Positions 8,303-17,106 are shown, counted from the stretch's first letter. The stretch: 64,000 nucleotides of DNA from Bacteroidota bacterium (GCA_023423715.1 JAFAFC010000034.1:124001-188000), one strand, 5' to 3'. Notes: a model not told the origin generated them from the sequence alone. Made by a program: numbers and translations.

Positions 8303-10375
8303 ATGAAATTTAGAAATTGGATATTCTTACTCCTAGTTATGATTGGGAGTTTGGCGAATGCGCAAATAAAAAACCCAGTAAAATTTAAATTTGATGTAAA
8401 GGAAATAGGCAACGATCAATACGAAGCCGTTCTTGTAGCTACGCTGGAAAGCGGATGGCATGTAAACTCAAAAGACATCGATCCTGAAGTGGGCGCCATC
8501 CCAACTGAATTCAAAGTAAGCGGTGCGAATATCGTTCCTGTTGGTAAGTTTACCGAGCATGGAAAGAAAATTCAGGAATATTCTGAAGCCTTTATGGGCG
8601 ACATTGCGTATTATGCGAACACCGCGCAATTCAAGCAAAAATTCAAATTAAAAGATCCAACAAAAGCAGCTGAAGTCATTGCGGAAATCACGTACCAAAC
8701 GTGTAATGACCGAATTTGTTTGGCTCCAAACACGTTAGAGTTTACCAAAGATGTTGCTGGAAAAGCAGCCGCAGCCGATACAAAAACAGAAGAAACAAAA
8801 ACCGATACTGTTGCAACAGCTATAACTGAAGTTGTTCCCGTTGCCGGAGCAGATTCTACCAAAGCAGGGGCAACAATAGCTCAAAAATTAGATCCTAAAA
8901 ACTTAAAAGTTGCTAGTTTAGATTTCCAAAATCCTTTAACTGATTGTGGAACCGAAAAGCAAAAAACAAGTGAAAATTACTGGACGTATCTTTTCTTAGG
9001 ATTTATCGGAGGGATGATCGCTTTGCTTACGCCATGCGTTTTCCCAATGATTCCGCTTACCGTTTCTTTCTTTACAAAAGGAAGTAAAGACAAAGCAAAA
9101 GGAAGAAGAAACGCCCTTATTTACGGATTTTTCATCTTTATCATTTTCGTCCTATTAAGTGTACCATTCCACATTATTGATGGAATTGCTGGAAATATCT
9201 TTAATCAAATTTCGACAAGTGTTTGGTTAAACATTTTCTTCTTTGTAATCTTCATTTTCTTTGCCGGAAGTTTCTTCGGATACTACGATATAACGCTACC
9301 AAGCGCTATTGCAAACAAATCTTCGAAAGCAGAAGAAGCCGGTGGCTTGATCGGGATTTTCTTCATGGCTCTTACTTTGGTTATTGTTTCATTCTCATGT
9401 ACAGGTCCAATTTTAGGAAGTTTATTAGGAAGTGCGGTAACAGGATCTACCGACGTACCAATGCTACTAACGTTTGCTTTAGCAGGATTTGGATTGGCTT
9501 GGGCGATTGTTTTCGGGTTATTAGCTTTATTCCCTCAAGCATTGCAGAGCTTACCAAAATCAGGAGGTTGGATGAATACTGTGAAAGTTGTTTTAGGATT
9601 TATTGAATTAGGTTTAGCTTTAAAATTCTTATCAAAAGCCGATTTAGTTTCTAAGACATTCTTATTAAAAAGAGAACTATTCATCGTACTTTGGATCATC
9701 ATCACTCTTGGATTGGTATTGTATTTATTCGGATTAATTCGATTTCCACACGATGATAAAAAACCAAAAATATCGTTAGGAAGAAAACTATTCGGTGTTG
9801 CCGGAGTTGCGTTTTTGGTGTATTTAATACAAGGTTTATTCCCAAGTGATCGACCAAAACTTCAATTATTAAGTGGAATTTTGCCTCCAATCAACGTGAG
9901 TTATTTCCACGATGAAAAAGATGGAATTTTAGGAATGCATCCTGAACATGACTATTTCAAAGCCATAGAATTGGCTCAAAAAGAAAACAAACCGATTCTT
10001 GTAGATTTCACCGGTTATGGTTGTGAAAACTGCCGTAAAATGGAAGAATTCGTTTGGAGCGAACCAGATATTCTTCCAATCCTTCAAAACGACGTTGTTT
10101 TAGCTTCGTTATATGTTGATGATAAGGAAGAATTACCAGAAGATCAACAAACCCGAATTGACATGGGAGGTGGCCAAATGAAACGTATCAAAACCATCGG
10201 TGACCGTTGGAGTATGTTCCAGCAGGTGAATTTCAACAACAATTCGCAACCGCACTACGTTTTAATAACGCCGGATGGAAAAGTAATTAACGATCCTGTT
10301 TCGGGATACATGCCAAAAGAAGATTTCAAAAAATTCTTGGAATGTGGAGTTAATTATTTCAAATCGAAAAAATAA
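8303..10375 (+). CDS. dsbD: Thiol:disulfide interchange protein DsbD
   Basis: Moves reducing equivalents from cytoplasmic thioredoxin across the inner membrane to periplasmic proteins. A signal peptide (MKFRNWIFLLLVMIGSLANAQ) leads into the alpha domain with the redox pair Cys134/Cys139 (TCNDRIC). The eight-helix beta domain carries Cys245 (TPCVFPM) and Cys366 (FSCTGP). The C-terminal thioredoxin-like gamma domain has Cys574/Cys577 (GCENC). All three cysteine pairs are present, so it should be functional. It may be co-transcribed with tilS and ends at a strong terminator. Confidence 0.95.
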   Translation: MKFRNWIFLLLVMIGSLANAQIKNPVKFKFDVKEIGNDQYEAVLVATLESGWHVNSKDIDPEVGAIPTEFKVSGANIVPVGKFTEHGKKIQEYSEAFMGDIAYYANTAQFKQKFKLKDPTKAAEVIAEITYQTCNDRICLAPNTLEFTKDVAGKAAAADTKTEETKTDTVATAITEVVPVAGADSTKAGATIAQKLDPKNLKVASLDFQNPLTDCGTEKQKTSENYWTYLFLGFIGGMIALLTPCVFPMIPLTVSFFTKGSKDKAKGRRNALIYGFFIFIIFVLLSVPFHIIDGIAGNIFNQISTSVWLNIFFFVIFIFFAGSFFGYYDITLPSAIANKSSKAEEAGGLIGIFFMALTLVIVSFSCTGPILGSLLGSAVTGSTDVPMLLTFALAGFGLAWAIVFGLLALFPQALQSLPKSGGWMNTVKVVLGFIELGLALKFLSKADLVSKTFLLKRELFIVLWIIITLGLVLYLFGLIRFPHDDKKPKISLGRKLFGVAGVAFLVYLIQGLFPSDRPKLQLLSGILPPINVSYFHDEKDGILGMHPEHDYFKAIELAQKENKPILVDFTGYGCENCRKMEEFVWSEPDILPILQNDVVLASLYVDDKEELPEDQQTRIDMGGGQMKRIKTIGDRWSMFQQVNFNNNSQPHYVLITPDGKVINDPVSGYMPKEDFKKFLECGVNYFKSKK

Positions 10376-10396
10376 AAAACTCAACAAACAATACAA

Positions 10397-10430
10397 AGCC
10401 TTGTGAATATTCGCAAGGCTTTTTTGTTTT
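10397..10430 (+). terminator. Rho-independent terminator after dsbD
   Basis: Perfect stem AGCCTTG / CAAGGCT (10397-10403 with 10414-10420) followed by a T-rich run. Confidence 0.85.
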
Positions 10431-10575
10431 TATTACGATACGCATATTATTTAAATAATCAAATTATCAATAATTTAATAAATATTAACATTTAGGTATA
10501 TAATTTGTAATTCAAAACTCAGAACACAATCGATTGTTTCAAAATTCTACAAGTTTAACCTTAAAAATTAAAAAA

Positions 10576-11094
10576 ATGGCTGAAGTACTTATTCAAGACA
10601 GAAGCAAAGGCAGAGCTTCTCCTAGAAAAAACATTCATGTAGACATGACTCCTATGGTTGATTTAGGGTTTTTGCTAATCACTTTTTTCATGCTGATTAG
10701 TAATTTTTCTAAACCCAATGTGATGGACCTTGGTCTACCAGCAAGAGAAAACACTCCGACGGGAAATGTCATTGACATTAAAAATCAAATTACATTTATT
10801 TTAGGAGCCGACAATCGAGTTTTTTATTATCAAAAAGAAGCGCAAGCTGTACAATCTAGGGATTTACAGGAAGTAAGTGCAGAAGGAATTGAGATTTCTA
10901 AAGTCATCAATTCGTACAAGCAAGCAGCGCCGAAAAAGGATTTATTCACCATCATTGTGAAACCAGCAACTGATGCGAATTATAAAAACTTTGTTGATAT
11001 GCTAGATCAAATCGCCATCACACAAAACGAGCGTTATGGCATTACAGATCTTAAAGACACCGAAAAAACAGCGTATTTGGAAAAACTACATTAA
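10576..11094 (+). CDS. ExbD-like biopolymer transport protein
   Basis: ExbD-type proteins form proton-driven motors with ExbB that energise TonB-dependent outer-membrane uptake or other envelope work. The ATG at 10576 (MAEVLIQDRSKG) gives 172 residues; an upstream in-frame codon only adds a poor extension. One N-terminal membrane helix carries the conserved Asp29 in DMTPMVDLGFLLITFFML, equivalent to the proton-carrying Asp of ExbD. A periplasmic domain follows. No exbB or tonB is adjacent: the flanking genes are dsbD and a hydrolase, both with their own signals. The partner must therefore be encoded elsewhere. Confidence 0.85.
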   Translation: MAEVLIQDRSKGRASPRKNIHVDMTPMVDLGFLLITFFMLISNFSKPNVMDLGLPARENTPTGNVIDIKNQITFILGADNRVFYYQKEAQAVQSRDLQEVSAEGIEISKVINSYKQAAPKKDLFTIIVKPATDANYKNFVDMLDQIAITQNERYGITDLKDTEKTAYLEKLH

Positions 11095-11108
11095 TTAATC
11101 TAAACTTG

Positions 11109-11130
11109 ATGGGCAGTTTCTGCCCATTTT
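11109..11130 (+). terminator. Terminator after the exbD-like gene
   Basis: Stem ATGGGCA / TGCCCAT with a 5-nt loop and a short T run. Confidence 0.7.
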
Positions 11131-11132
11131 GT

Positions 11133-11140
11133 TATTTTTG
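11133..11140 (+). promoter_or_regulatory. Predicted -7 box of the alpha/beta hydrolase gene
   Basis: TATTTTTG, immediately downstream of the exbD terminator and 50 bp before the ATG at 11191. Confidence 0.4.
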
Positions 11141-11190
11141 AAGAGGAAACTTGTTACAAAAATAAGTTCTAAATAACGAAAACGGAAACT

Positions 11191-11946
11191 ATGTTGAATT
11201 TTGAAATAACACATAACGGAAAAGAAAACTTGGTTTTACTTCATGGTTTTATGGAGGACTTAAGCATTTGGGATCAGATGGAGAAAAACCTTTCCAAAAA
11301 CTTCACATTGATTAAAATTGACCTTCCAGGACATGGAAAATCTGATATTTTGGCTCCAATTCAGGATATGGATTTAATGGCTGATAAAGTAAACAAAGTT
11401 CTTGACGATTTACAACTTTCGCAAGTTCATCTTTTAGGACATTCTATGGGTGGATATACAGGATTGGCATTTGCAGAGCGCTACCCCGAAAAATTAAAAT
11501 CGTTGACTCTTTTTTTCTCCACCACATTGGCTGATAATGAAGAAAAGAAAGACATCCGTCGCCGAAGTATTGATGTGATTGATAAAAGTTACTCGCTATT
11601 TGTAAACAACAGTATTCCGAATCTTTTTTCTGAATATGATTTAGACGAGCTGAAGAACGAAATTCAAATTGCTAAAGATATTGCCTTGCAAACTCCAATT
11701 GAAGGCGTAAAAGCGTCGCAACTCGGCATGGCTGAACGACCAGATCGAACTTCAGCGTTTGAAAACTTCAAAGGAAAAATCGTTGTTATTGCTGGAAAAT
11801 ACGACAACGCCGTGAAAACAGATTTGTTTTTTGAAAAAATTCCGAATCAAAAAAACATCAAAACGTATATTTTGGATTGTGGACACAACGGGCATTGGGA
11901 AAAACCAAAGATTTGCGCAGCAATTATCAACACTGAATTAGCATAA
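11191..11946 (+). CDS. Alpha/beta-fold hydrolase
   Basis: A cytoplasmic esterase or related hydrolase of 251 residues with no signal peptide. Seen motifs: oxyanion HGF (LLHGFMEDLSIWD), the nucleophile elbow GHSMGG with the catalytic Ser, and a C-terminal His in CGHNGHWE; an Asp of VIAGKYDNAVK is a likely acid. It resembles the MenH/BioH-like and general carboxylesterase group. The substrate cannot be assigned, and neighbours give no pathway clue. Confidence 0.85.
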   Translation: MLNFEITHNGKENLVLLHGFMEDLSIWDQMEKNLSKNFTLIKIDLPGHGKSDILAPIQDMDLMADKVNKVLDDLQLSQVHLLGHSMGGYTGLAFAERYPEKLKSLTLFFSTTLADNEEKKDIRRRSIDVIDKSYSLFVNNSIPNLFSEYDLDELKNEIQIAKDIALQTPIEGVKASQLGMAERPDRTSAFENFKGKIVVIAGKYDNAVKTDLFFEKIPNQKNIKTYILDCGHNGHWEKPKICAAIINTELA

Positions 11947-11951
11947 AAAAA

Positions 11952-11975
11952 AGCACCTTTGAAGGTGCTTTTTTG
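11952..11975. terminator. Bidirectional terminator between the hydrolase and DHH genes
   Basis: Perfect 8-bp stem AGCACCTT / AAGGTGCT flanked by A-run and T-run, suiting both converging genes. Confidence 0.85.
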
Positions 11976-11998
11976 TTTATTTATCATTTCAGAATCAC

Positions 11999-13021
11999 TT
12001 ACTCTCCATCCAAAGCAAGTCCAGATTCTTCAACTTTATTTTTAAATTCTTCGATCGTTTTTTCTAAAGAAAGGTACGATTTTCCTCCAGAAGCATTAAT
12101 ATGTCCGCCGCCACTAAAATAGGTTCTTGAAAACTGATTTACATCTACCAAACCTTTGCTACGGAATGAAATTTTAATAAAATCTTCAAAAAGATCTTCC
12201 ATAAAGAAGGCAGCAACTTTAGTTCCCGCTATGCTCAAACCATAATTCACAAAACCTTCCGTATCTCCTTTTTCAAAACCATATTGCTTTAATTCGTCTC
12301 GCGTTAATGACAAAATCGCCACACGACCTTCATCTACAACTTCAATTCGACCCAAAATCAACGAAAGTAAATGTAAACGAGAAACCGTATTGGTATCTAA
12401 AACATTGGATGAAATAATCGATGGATCAACACCTTTATCCATTAAATCGGCCACTATCCGATGCGTTGTTGCGCTTGTTGAACGAAAACGAAAACCACCT
12501 GTATCGGTCATAATTCCCGTGTACAAACATTCTGCAACATCACGATTCACCAAATTTGTTTCACCTAAAGCCGAAATAAAATGATACACCATCTGACATG
12601 TTGCGGGAACCGAAGTGTCCGAATACACATAATCAAACTGATCCGGCATCTGATGATGATCAATCAATATTTTTGTTGCTTTTGACTTTTGAAGCATTTG
12701 CGAAACCAAATCTCCAGAACGATGCGCCGCATTGAAATCTAAAATAAAAATAACATCCGCTTCCGTAAAAAGATCCCATGCTTTTTTACGCTTATAATCT
12801 GCAATAGTAATTTGCTTCGCATCCGGCATCCACTTTAGAAATTTAGGATAATCATTCGGCACCAAAACTTCCGCATCAACACCTTTTGCTTTCAGAAAAT
12901 GTTTTAATCCAAGACTACTTCCAATCGCGTCGCCATCAGGATTATAATGCGTTGTAATCACAATTTTCTTACCCGGAACCAACATTCCTTTAATTTCTTC
13001 CAGCTCGGTATTTGTAAACAT
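11999..13021 (-). CDS. DHH/DHHA1 phosphoesterase (oligoribonuclease / pAp phosphatase type)
   Basis: NrnA-type enzymes degrade short RNA oligomers and dephosphorylate 3'-phosphoadenosine 5'-phosphate. The 340-residue protein has metal-binding His25, Asp29 and Asp31 (HYNPDGDAIGSS), VIFILDFNAAHR, and the DHH motif in ILIDHHQMPDQFD. The C-terminal DHHA1 domain has FSGGGHINASGG for RNA-end recognition. Length and motif order fit NrnA rather than RecJ. A minus-strand TAnnTTTG box lies 32 bp upstream. Confidence 0.9.
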   Translation of the reverse strand: MFTNTELEEIKGMLVPGKKIVITTHYNPDGDAIGSSLGLKHFLKAKGVDAEVLVPNDYPKFLKWMPDAKQITIADYKRKKAWDLFTEADVIFILDFNAAHRSGDLVSQMLQKSKATKILIDHHQMPDQFDYVYSDTSVPATCQMVYHFISALGETNLVNRDVAECLYTGIMTDTGGFRFRSTSATTHRIVADLMDKGVDPSIISSNVLDTNTVSRLHLLSLILGRIEVVDEGRVAILSLTRDELKQYGFEKGDTEGFVNYGLSIAGTKVAAFFMEDLFEDFIKISFRSKGLVDVNQFSRTYFSGGGHINASGGKSYLSLEKTIEEFKNKVEESGLALDGE

Positions 13022-13052
13022 GAAGTTGTATATTTGATTTTTAAAAAGAGGT

Positions 13053-13060
13053 CAAAGATA
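13053..13060 (-). promoter_or_regulatory. Predicted -7 box of the DHH phosphoesterase gene
   Basis: TATCTTTG on the minus strand, giving a leader of about 25 nt before the ATG at 13021. Confidence 0.45.
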
Positions 13061-13217
13061 CTAAAATATCTTCCGCAGAAAGTTGTACTTTTGCTACAAT
13101 TACGATCAAATTTCAAGTAAAAAAACGGTGAAAACCAAATGAACAAACTTGCCAAAAGCTAAAGATTTAGAAAATTGAAACTTGTTCCGAAAAAAAGCGT
13201 TGATTTTTGAACAATTG

Positions 13218-13248
13218 TTTGCGAAATTAAAAAAAACCACTATCTTTG
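13218..13248 (+). promoter_or_regulatory. Full -33/-7 promoter of rpmH
   Basis: TTTG (13218-13221), exactly 19 bp, then TATCTTTG (13241-13248). This is one of the best matches in the window to the Bacteroidota housekeeping promoter, as expected for a ribosomal protein gene. Confidence 0.75.
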
Positions 13249-13296
13249 CAACCTGAATTTAGAAAAATTACGGACACTTTATAATATACTAAAGTA

Positions 13297-13455
13297 ATGA
13301 GCAAAAGAACATTCCAACCATCAGAGAGAAAGAAAAGAAACAAACACGGTTTCAGAGAAAGAATGTCTACACCTAACGGAAGAAGAGTGTTGGCAGCTAG
13401 AAGAGCAAAAGGCAGAAAGAGTTTAACTGTAAGTGCAGTACGCGCTAAGAGATAA
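13297..13455 (+). CDS. rpmH: 50S ribosomal protein L34
   Basis: Basic 52-residue protein of the large ribosomal subunit. It starts MSKRTFQPSERKKRNKHGFR and ends in SAVRAKR, with the L34 core RERMSTPNGRRVLAARRAKGRK. The length is typical. It has its own strong promoter and a downstream terminator. It is not next to dnaA or rnpA, unlike the arrangement common in many other phyla. Confidence 0.97.
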   Translation: MSKRTFQPSERKKRNKHGFRERMSTPNGRRVLAARRAKGRKSLTVSAVRAKR

Positions 13456-13479
13456 TTTCTGGGTTATCATATACAAAAC

Positions 13480-13514
13480 ATGCTTGGAAAAGTCAATTTT
13501 TCAGGCATTTTTTG
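13480..13514 (+). terminator. Terminator after rpmH
   Basis: 12-bp stem with two G-U pairs (ATGCTTGGAAAA with TTTTTCAGGCAT) followed by six Ts. Confidence 0.7.
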
Positions 13515-13559
13515 TTGTTAAAAATTGCTAAAACTTTTCGTACTCATAAAAGTTATACG

Positions 13560-13567
13560 TATTTTTG
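13560..13567 (+). promoter_or_regulatory. Predicted -7 box of ftsE
   Basis: TATTTTTG, 37 bp before the ftsE ATG; no clear -33 TTTG. Confidence 0.4.
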
Positions 13568-13604
13568 AGAATTACTTCTTTGTAATTAATTAAATCAAGA
13601 TCCA

Positions 13605-14315
13605 ATGCCGCACAGAAACGAATCAGGAGAAAATATCATCCAACTTTCGAACGCTAAAATCGCTCAAAAAAGCTTTACTGTATTGAACAATGTAGATTTA
13701 CACATTAAGAAAGGTAAATTCTGCTACCTAATCGGGAAAACCGGTTCAGGAAAAAGTTCTTTACTAAAAACACTTTACGGGCACATTCCATTAGCGGGAG
13801 GCGTTGGACAAATTGCTGGTTTTGATCTGGCTGGGTTACGACCTTCAGACATTCCGAATTTGAGAAGAAAGCTGGGCATTGTTTTCCAAGATTTCCAATT
13901 GCTATCCGACAGAACGGTTGAGAAAAACCTAATTTTCGTCCTTGAAGCAACGGGTTGGAACAACAAAACGCAGATGGACGATCGTATTAACGAAGTTCTT
14001 GGAAGCGTTGGTATGAAAAGTAAAAAGCACAAAATGCCACACGAACTTTCTGGAGGAGAACAGCAACGTGTTGCGATTGCAAGAGCACTTCTGAACCATC
14101 CGCAATTGATTCTTGCCGATGAACCTACAGGAAACTTAGACCCTGAAACGTCAAACGAAATTATGTCTTTACTAAAACGTGTCGCTTTAGAAAACGAAGC
14201 GGCCGTGATTATGGCAACGCACGATTATCACATGATTCAAAACTTTCCTGGAGAAGCCATTCGTTGCGAAGATGGAAAAGTTACGGTTTTGGAAACCACT
14301 GAATTATTTGAATAA
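13605..14315 (+). CDS. ftsE: Cell-division ABC ATPase FtsE
   Basis: ATPase partner of the membrane protein FtsX. Together they control peptidoglycan hydrolases at the division septum without transporting a solute. The 236-residue protein has the Walker A motif GKTGSGKSS (residues 44-52), a Q-loop in VFQDFQLLSDRTVEKN, the ABC signature LSGGEQQRVAIARALL and Walker B LILADEPTGNLD. LolD-like lipoprotein exporters share these motifs, but the DFQLL...RTVEKN region is typical of FtsE. ftsX is not adjacent. Its terminator lies within the convergent trmN6 gene. Confidence 0.87.
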   Translation: MPHRNESGENIIQLSNAKIAQKSFTVLNNVDLHIKKGKFCYLIGKTGSGKSSLLKTLYGHIPLAGGVGQIAGFDLAGLRPSDIPNLRRKLGIVFQDFQLLSDRTVEKNLIFVLEATGWNNKTQMDDRINEVLGSVGMKSKKHKMPHELSGGEQQRVAIARALLNHPQLILADEPTGNLDPETSNEIMSLLKRVALENEAAVIMATHDYHMIQNFPGEAIRCEDGKVTVLETTELFE

Positions 14316-14328
14316 TTCCTATTTGAGT

Positions 14329-15021
14329 TTACGAAAAAATATGAAACTCTTTGGTGAGTTCAAGATAATGGTCCGAGTATTTTCTCGGACTTTTTTCTAT
14401 GACAAACCCTTCTTCTATCAATGTCTTTTTATCTTTAGAAAACTCTAAAACAACTCGTTTTAACGGTCCATTCTCAATTCCGAAAATCGAAACTTTTCGA
14501 TTTAGATACAAACAATTTTCAGTCGCTAAACTTTCAAACTCCAAAAAAGATTCTGCAGGAATAATCACCGAAAACAAACCACTTTCTGATAGTAAATTGG
14601 ATGCGTTTGAAACCAATTGGCTAAAACTTAATTCTTTTTGCTGCCTTGCTAAAACATCTTTTTTAGAATCATTGATTTCAAAATACGGAGGATTAGAGAA
14701 AATCAAATCGTATTTTCGATTCGGCATCCACTCATTGAAATCCGACAGAAAAACATGTAACCGTTCTGAAAATGGACTATCGTTGAAATTCCGTTGAGTT
14801 AATTCAACTGCTTGTGGATTGACATCAATTCCATCGATTTGAAGATCAGAATTTCGTTGGGCAAGCATTAAAGAAATCAAACCCGAACCAACACCGATTT
14901 CAAGAGCTGATTTCGCATCCGAAACCGAAACTAAAACACCTAATAAAACACCATCCGTCCCAACCCTAAAAACGTCTTTGGATTGCTGAATATAAAATTG
15001 TTGAAATCGAAAAGCTTTCAT
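14329..15021 (-). CDS. trmN6: tRNA1(Val) (adenine37-N6)-methyltransferase
   Basis: Predicted to methylate N6 of adenosine 37 in tRNA-Val using SAM. The 230-residue protein has the SAM motif ALEIGVGSGLISL (about 40-52) and the N6-adenine methyltransferase motif NPPYFE at 110-115, matching the YfiC/TrmN6 group. The ATG overlaps the stop of the upstream histidine kinase (TAATG), so translation is probably coupled. Its last codons also encode the ftsE terminator hairpin on the other strand. Confidence 0.85.
   Translation of the reverse strand: MKAFRFQQFYIQQSKDVFRVGTDGVLLGVLVSVSDAKSALEIGVGSGLISLMLAQRNSDLQIDGIDVNPQAVELTQRNFNDSPFSERLHVFLSDFNEWMPNRKYDLIFSNPPYFEINDSKKDVLARQQKELSFSQLVSNASNLLSESGLFSVIIPAESFLEFESLATENCLYLNRKVSIFGIENGPLKRVVLEFSKDKKTLIEEGFVIEKSPRKYSDHYLELTKEFHIFS
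14371..14396 (+). terminator. ftsE terminator inside the trmN6 coding sequence
   Basis: Perfect stem GTCCGAG / CTCGGAC (14371-14377 with 14384-14390) and six Ts, 55 bp after the ftsE stop. It lies within the last 25 codons of trmN6. Confidence 0.75.
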
Positions 15022-16475
15022 TACATATTGGTCGGAATAAGAATCGTAAATGTAGTTCCCTTTCCAACTTCGGAATCCACAACGATCGTTCCCTTGTAGT
15101 CCTCCACCATTTTACGAACCATGGACAAACCAAGTCCCATTCCCGAATTTTTAGATGTGAAATTAGGCTCGAAAATACGCTCCCACATTTCATTTGGAAT
15201 TCCAACTCCGTTATCTTCAACTGAAATTTTTACCTTTTTTTGAATTTGCTCCATATCGACATTGATAATCAATGGGCGATCTGGACTTTCCGCTTGTTTC
15301 GCGTTGGTAATTAGGTTGGTAATAATTCTATTCAGGTAGATTTTATCCATATTCACCTGAATAGTTCCTTTATTTGAATGCAAGAAAATACGGTCACCAC
15401 TGAACAGTTGAATAATATTTTCCATTTCCAATTTCAAATCGAAGGTTTCATTATTCTTTTCAGGAAGTTGCGCAAATTGAGAGAACGCACTTGCCACCGA
15501 AGCAATTAAATCAATTTGATCAATTACCGTAGCACTCATCGTTTTCACTTTGTTTCTGATATTCGGATCTTCCGGGTCAAATCGACGTTCAAAATTCTGA
15601 ATCGTCAATTTCATTGGAGTCAACGGATTCTTCACTTCATGAGCTACTTGTTTTGCCATTTCACGCCAAGCATGTTCTTTTTCTGTAAAAGACAAACGTT
15701 CTTTTTGATCTTGAATCTTGAGAATCAAATTATTATACGACTTCACCAAGGACGACAATTCGTCGTTATGATAATATTTAATCGGACGCATTCCCGTGTC
15801 AAATAAAGACATTCGGGCAATAAGTTCAGAAAACTTACGTAACGCGTTAGTTACATTGTTAGAAATAATCCAACTTAACAAAACACTGAATCCAACAATA
15901 AAAAGATTGATGAGAATGATGTATTTTAAATAGCGATTAAACACATCCAAATACGCTGAATCCGAATGATAATAAGGAAAATAAACTACAGCAATTGGCT
16001 CTAGCATATTATTTTTCAACAAAATATACGATGAGATAACATTTGCGTCTAAACTAGAATCAAACGTGGGAACATCCACGCGTTGTTCGCCCGCCAAAAC
16101 CCGATTAAGAATCGGAAGATCAATTTTCTTTTGCGCAATTAAATTCGGATCTTTATTGGACATGATGAAATTTCCGTTGAGATCATAAATCACCAAATCG
16201 TGCTTGCTGATATCCGCAATTTCATAAATTTTATTCCCTAAAATCTGAGGAAGATCGCCGGTTTCAACTTCAGAATGGCTTACCGCGTAGTCCAAAGAAG
16301 CCATCACAACATCAGCTTTATTCTGCTGCTCCGTGCTACTTTGCTGCAATGCATTATCCCGTAATATAAAGTATGATAATACCGCCGAAGCGCCCACACT
16401 GAGCCCACAGATGACTAAAAATCCCCAGAAAATCTTATTTCTTAGACTTAATCCCTTGTATTTACGAAGCGGCAT
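15021..16475 (-). CDS. Membrane sensor histidine kinase (HAMP, NtrY-like)
   Basis: Senses an envelope signal and phosphorylates a response regulator. The 484-residue protein has TM1 at about 13-37, an extracytoplasmic sensor region at about 38-183, TM2 at about 184-206 and a HAMP segment. The HisKA domain has phospho-acceptor His279 (KQVAHEVKNPLTPMKL). The HATPase domain shows NLITNAKQ, DNGVGIPNEMWERIFEPNF and GMGLGLSMV. No response regulator gene is nearby. It overlaps ribE upstream by 14 bp and trmN6 downstream by one base, so it is embedded in a housekeeping operon. Confidence 0.92.
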   Translation of the reverse strand: MPLRKYKGLSLRNKIFWGFLVICGLSVGASAVLSYFILRDNALQQSSTEQQNKADVVMASLDYAVSHSEVETGDLPQILGNKIYEIADISKHDLVIYDLNGNFIMSNKDPNLIAQKKIDLPILNRVLAGEQRVDVPTFDSSLDANVISSYILLKNNMLEPIAVVYFPYYHSDSAYLDVFNRYLKYIILINLFIVGFSVLLSWIISNNVTNALRKFSELIARMSLFDTGMRPIKYYHNDELSSLVKSYNNLILKIQDQKERLSFTEKEHAWREMAKQVAHEVKNPLTPMKLTIQNFERRFDPEDPNIRNKVKTMSATVIDQIDLIASVASAFSQFAQLPEKNNETFDLKLEMENIIQLFSGDRIFLHSNKGTIQVNMDKIYLNRIITNLITNAKQAESPDRPLIINVDMEQIQKKVKISVEDNGVGIPNEMWERIFEPNFTSKNSGMGLGLSMVRKMVEDYKGTIVVDSEVGKGTTFTILIPTNM

Positions 16476-17061
16476 TCTGTTTTTTCATTAGTTTGGAAAC
16501 ATACTTTCCGACAATATCAAATTCCAAATTAACTTGGTCTCCGATTTTTAGATATTGCAAATTGGTATGCTCCCAGGTATACGGAATGATAGCTACAGAA
16601 AACTTGCCAATTTCACTTTTTGCCACTGTTAAACTTATTCCATTGACCGTAATTGAACCTTGAGGAACGGTTGTAAAATCTGTAGATTCCTGAAAACCAA
16701 CGGTAATTAAGTAACTTCCGTCTAGATTTTCAATTGACTCAATTTTTCCAGTTTGATCCACATGACCTTGCACAATATGCCCATCTAGACGATCGCCCAC
16801 TTTTGTGCAACGTTCCAAATTCACAAAACTTCCCACTTGCCACGTTCCTAGATTGGTTTTTTCAAGCGTTTCATCAATTGCATTAACCACATACGAATCA
16901 CCTAAAATCTCCACCACAGTAAGGCAACATCCACTATGAGCAACGCTTTGATCAATTTTCAATTCGTTTGTAAATGAACTTTTTATCGTAAAATTGAGAT
17001 TAGAACCTTCACGTTCCATTTTTTCAACCTCCCCTATTCCTTCAATAATTCCCGTAAACAT
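16462..17061 (-). CDS. ribE: Riboflavin synthase, alpha chain
   Basis: Dismutates two 6,7-dimethyl-8-ribityllumazine molecules to riboflavin. The 199-residue protein has the duplicated lumazine-binding barrels. The first begins MFTGIIEGIGEVEKM and contains SVAHSGCCLTV. The second starts near residue 97 (GHIVQGHVDQTGKIESI) and contains GSITVNGISLTVA. It is first in a three-gene operon with the histidine kinase and trmN6. No FMN riboswitch was recognised in the short leader. Confidence 0.94.
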   Translation of the reverse strand: MFTGIIEGIGEVEKMEREGSNLNFTIKSSFTNELKIDQSVAHSGCCLTVVEILGDSYVVNAIDETLEKTNLGTWQVGSFVNLERCTKVGDRLDGHIVQGHVDQTGKIESIENLDGSYLITVGFQESTDFTTVPQGSITVNGISLTVAKSEIGKFSVAIIPYTWEHTNLQYLKIGDQVNLEFDIVGKYVSKLMKKQNAAS

Positions 17062-17075
17062 ATTTTTAAAATTGC

Positions 17076-17083
17076 TAACTTTG
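17076..17083 (+). promoter_or_regulatory. Predicted -7 box of pdxA
   Basis: TAACTTTG, 28 bp before the pdxA ATG. It interleaves with the divergent ribE promoter. Confidence 0.4.
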
Positions 17084-17098
17084 TATGTTATAATTCTT

Positions 17099-17106
17099 CA
17101 AATATA
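17099..17106 (-). promoter_or_regulatory. Predicted -7 box of the ribE operon
   Basis: TATATTTG on the minus strand. The predicted start (about 17093) lies downstream of the divergent pdxA start (about 17089), so the two transcripts would overlap by a few bases. Confidence 0.4.

Noticed and set aside
13086..13093. Plus-strand TACTTTTG box between the DHH gene and rpmH
   Set aside because: No -33 element, no ORF beyond a 7-codon reading (MNKLAKS), and rpmH has a far better promoter downstream.
16900..17061. FMN riboswitch before ribE
   Set aside because: The leader is only about 30 nt by the predicted start and I see none of the conserved RFN element.
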